A stretch of DNA of 64,000 nucleotides. Origin: Lysobacter capsici (GTDB lineage: Bacteria > Pseudomonadota > Gammaproteobacteria > Xanthomonadales > Xanthomonadaceae). A program made the position numbers and the translations under genes. The notes under the pieces were generated by a model. The model was not told the DNA's origin, ran no database searches, and worked only from the letters and a program-made list of their open reading frames with translations. The stretch lies in contig NZ_CP076103.1 in the NCBI RefSeq assembly GCF_018732085.1, positions 558,001 to 622,000 on the forward strand, read 5' to 3'. Shown here piece after piece: positions 62,350 to 64,000 of this stretch; within the stretch, counting starts at the first letter, position 1, and each line of letters opens with the position of its first letter.

Positions 62350-62422
62350 AGTGTCGCGGTCGCGGCTCGCGCCGCTCCTACATGGGCTACCTGTAGGAGC
62401 GGCGCAAGCCGCGACCGCGATA
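62350..62422. repeat. REP-like inverted pair
   Basis: GGTCGCGGCTCGCGCCGCTC-CTACA and TGTAGGAGCGGCGCAAGCCG-CGACC face each other with a 12-bp loop (about 62384-62396). It is the family seen at 10481 and 39964. Confidence 0.9.
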
Positions 62423-62507
62423 CCTCGATTGCGACGCAAGCATCGAAGCCCCAGCGCAACCCCGCGACGCGTGCGACCATGCATCCCTCAATCGCCACGT
62501 CGCCGCA

Positions 62508-62972
62508 ATGGACACCAACGCCCTCAACAAACACTGCCGCGCCTACCCGGGCGCCGAGGAAGTGCTGCACGCGGCGCCGTCCAATATCCTGGTCTACAGC
62601 GTCGGCGGAAAATTCTTCGCCTACTTCAAGACCAGCGAACCCGAGCGCTGGCGTTTCAGCTTCAAGACCACGCCGGAACGGTTCGTCGAACTCACCGACA
62701 TGCCCGGCGCCAAGCCGGCGCGGTTCATGGGCCGCTATCACTGGGTGACGGTGGTGGAGGTCAAGCGCATGCCGGCGGACTATCTGCTCGAACTGGTCGA
62801 CTGGTCGTACCGACGCGCGCTCGGCAATCTCAGCCGCAAGCGCCAGGCCGAGGCGCTGGCCGATGCGAGCGAGGAACAACGCCTGCGGCTGACGCCTATC
62901 GCGCCGACGAAAGCGCGCCCAAGACTTGTAACGCTGCATCCACCCGCGCATCGAGGGCGTGGCCGTAGTTGA
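62508..62972 (+). CDS. MmcQ/YjbR-family protein
   Basis: The 154-residue protein matches the MmcQ/YjbR double-split beta fold ('YPGAEEVLHAAPSNILVYSV', 'KFFAYFKTSEPERWRFSFKT', 'GRYHWVTVVEVKRMPADYLL'). Members are annotated as DNA-binding but the role is not established. The last 77 bp overlap the 3' end of the MocR-type gene on the other strand, and the final ~25 residues are basic and look like an extension past the domain. Confidence 0.85.
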   Translation: MDTNALNKHCRAYPGAEEVLHAAPSNILVYSVGGKFFAYFKTSEPERWRFSFKTTPERFVELTDMPGAKPARFMGRYHWVTVVEVKRMPADYLLELVDWSYRRALGNLSRKRQAEALADASEEQRLRLTPIAPTKARPRLVTLHPPAHRGRGRS

Positions 62973-64000
62973 GCCGCAGGCAATGCGCATAGCCGCGATT
63001 GGCCGAGAACATCGGCCCCGGCGCGATGCTGATGCCCTGTTGCGCGGCGCGGCGTTGCACGGCCAGGGCATCGCTGCCTTCGGGCAATTCAATCCATAGG
63101 AAATAGCCGCCGTCGGGCCGGGTCACCCGGGTGCCTTGCGGAAAATAGCGCGCGACCGCATCGAGATACGCTGCCTGCTGCGCGGCCAGCGTCTTGCGCA
63201 GGCCGCGCAGGTGGCGGTCGTAACCGCCGCGTTGCAGATAGCGCGCGATCGCCAGTTGCGCCGGCACGCACGTCGCCAAGGTATTGGTCAACTTCAGCCG
63301 CGCCACCCGCTGCGCATAGCGCCCCGGCGCGGCCCAGCCGATCCGGTAGCCCGGCGCGAGGGTCTTGGAAAACGACGAGCAATGCAGCACAAGGCCGCGT
63401 GTGTCGAAAGCCTTGGCCGGCGCCGGCCGATGCGCGCCGAAATGCAGTTCGCCGTAGACGTCGTCCTCGATCAGCGGCAGCTCATGGCGCGCCAGCAATT
63501 CGACCAGTTCGCGCTTCTTCGCCTCGGGCACGGTGCTGCCGAGCGGGTTCTGGTAATTGGTCATCAGCCAGCACGCGGCCGGCGCGTGGCGGCGGATCGC
63601 CGCGTCCAGCGCGCCCAGCTCGATGCCTTCGCGCGGATGGGTGGGCACTTCGATCGCGTGCAGGCCGCGGCGTTCCAGGGTCTGCAAGGCGGCGTAGAAG
63701 CACGGCGATTCGACCAGCACCGCGTCGCCGGGACGGGTCACCGCGGCGATGGACAGGTTCAGCGCTTCGATCGCGCCGTTGCACACCACCAGGTCGTTGG
63801 CGCCGATCGGCACCGCGCCGATCCGGTAGCGCAGGGCGATGTGCCGGCGCAGTTCGGCGTTGCCCGGGGTGAGGTCGTCGACGGTGCTGCGCGGGTCCAG
63901 ATGCACCGCTTCGTGCGCCATCGCGCGGCCGAGCCGGGCCAGCGGAAACAGGGTCGGGCTCATGAACGCCGAACCCAGCGGCACGATGTCGCGCGCCATC
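62896..64000 (-). CDS. MocR/GntR-type PLP-dependent aminotransferase-like regulator, N-terminus outside window
   Basis: The 368 residues present form an aspartate aminotransferase-like fold: 'VVCNGAIEALNLSIAAVTRP', 'LMTNYQNPLGSTVPEAKKRE', the PLP-binding Lys in 'HCSSFSKTLAPGYRIGW', and 'RPDGGYFLWIEL'. The sequence begins in the middle of the linker ('IVPLGSAFMSPTLFPLARLG') that in MocR-family regulators joins an N-terminal GntR helix-turn-helix, so the DNA-binding part is expected beyond the right edge. It may instead be a plain aminotransferase if that part is absent. Confidence 0.85.
   Translation of the reverse strand, partial: MARDIVPLGSAFMSPTLFPLARLGRAMAHEAVHLDPRSTVDDLTPGNAELRRHIALRYRIGAVPIGANDLVVCNGAIEALNLSIAAVTRPGDAVLVESPCFYAALQTLERRGLHAIEVPTHPREGIELGALDAAIRRHAPAACWLMTNYQNPLGSTVPEAKKRELVELLARHELPLIEDDVYGELHFGAHRPAPAKAFDTRGLVLHCSSFSKTLAPGYRIGWAAPGRYAQRVARLKLTNTLATCVPAQLAIARYLQRGGYDRHLRGLRKTLAAQQAAYLDAVARYFPQGTRVTRPDGGYFLWIELPEGSDALAVQRRAAQQGISIAPGPMFSANRGYAHCLRLNYGHALDARVDAALQVLGALSSAR

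Overview
The window is a GC-rich (clearly above 65%), gene-dense bacterial chromosome segment that looks like Lysobacter or a close relative in the Xanthomonadales (Lysobacteraceae). This is inferred from several things: large TonB-dependent receptors with an RQ-poor signal and a GAGGGAGAGAGA leader, a plant-type glutamate-cysteine ligase, a XVIPCD-bearing type IV secretion effector with its lipoprotein partner, a maltodextrin locus built from receptor + MFS carrier + GH13 enzymes + LacI, and many families of short intergenic inverted repeats. No rRNA, tRNA, insertion sequence, prophage or CRISPR array is visible.

Layout. 1-3.8 kb: the start of an NAD(P)-binding epimerase-like protein, a soluble lytic transglycosylase (slt70 type) and a TSUP permease. 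4-10.4 kb: two tandem paralogous TonB-dependent receptors, each with its own near-identical promoter/leader and an intrinsic terminator. 10.6-16.6 kb: ATP-grasp protein, EEP phosphodiesterase, two DsbA-type oxidoreductases, cytochrome c4 and divergent engB, an order also known from Pseudomonas. 16.9-18.7 kb: two poorly characterised membrane proteins. 18.8-28.7 kb: a maltodextrin uptake and degradation locus (outer-membrane receptor, inner-membrane carrier, lipoprotein amylase, cytoplasmic alpha-glucosidase, LacI repressor) with paired CG-centred operators. 28.8-32.1 kb: an incomplete peptide-type ABC transporter with a VIT-family gene inserted. 32.3-39.9 kb: glutamate-cysteine ligase, EamA exporter/LysR pair, TPR membrane protein, PEP carboxylase. 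40.6-43.4 kb: glutathione-dependent formaldehyde detoxification operon under FrmR. 43.6-47.9 kb: RND pump and adaptor. 48.8-51.4 kb: the most unusual locus, a putative X-T4SS immunity lipoprotein plus a zinc-metallopeptidase-like effector ending in a XVIPCD. 51.8-52.8 kb: AraC regulator whose promoter shares a 69-bp element with the DNA upstream of the effector pair. 53.3-60.2 kb: a subtilisin-like protease with a large insertion, then a three-gene periplasmic/membrane dehydrogenase (mono-haem lipoprotein, small subunit, GMC flavoprotein with a 3-Cys cluster motif). 60.9-64 kb: WYL regulator with a clear operator, divergent GFA protein, YjbR-like protein and a truncated MocR-type regulator.

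Gaps between genes are filled with at least six families of inverted repeats, including two tandem arrays of composite elements (165-bp units after ppc; 193-bp units after the GMC gene). The 193-bp units appear to carry decayed copies of the 3' end of the neighbouring WYL gene.
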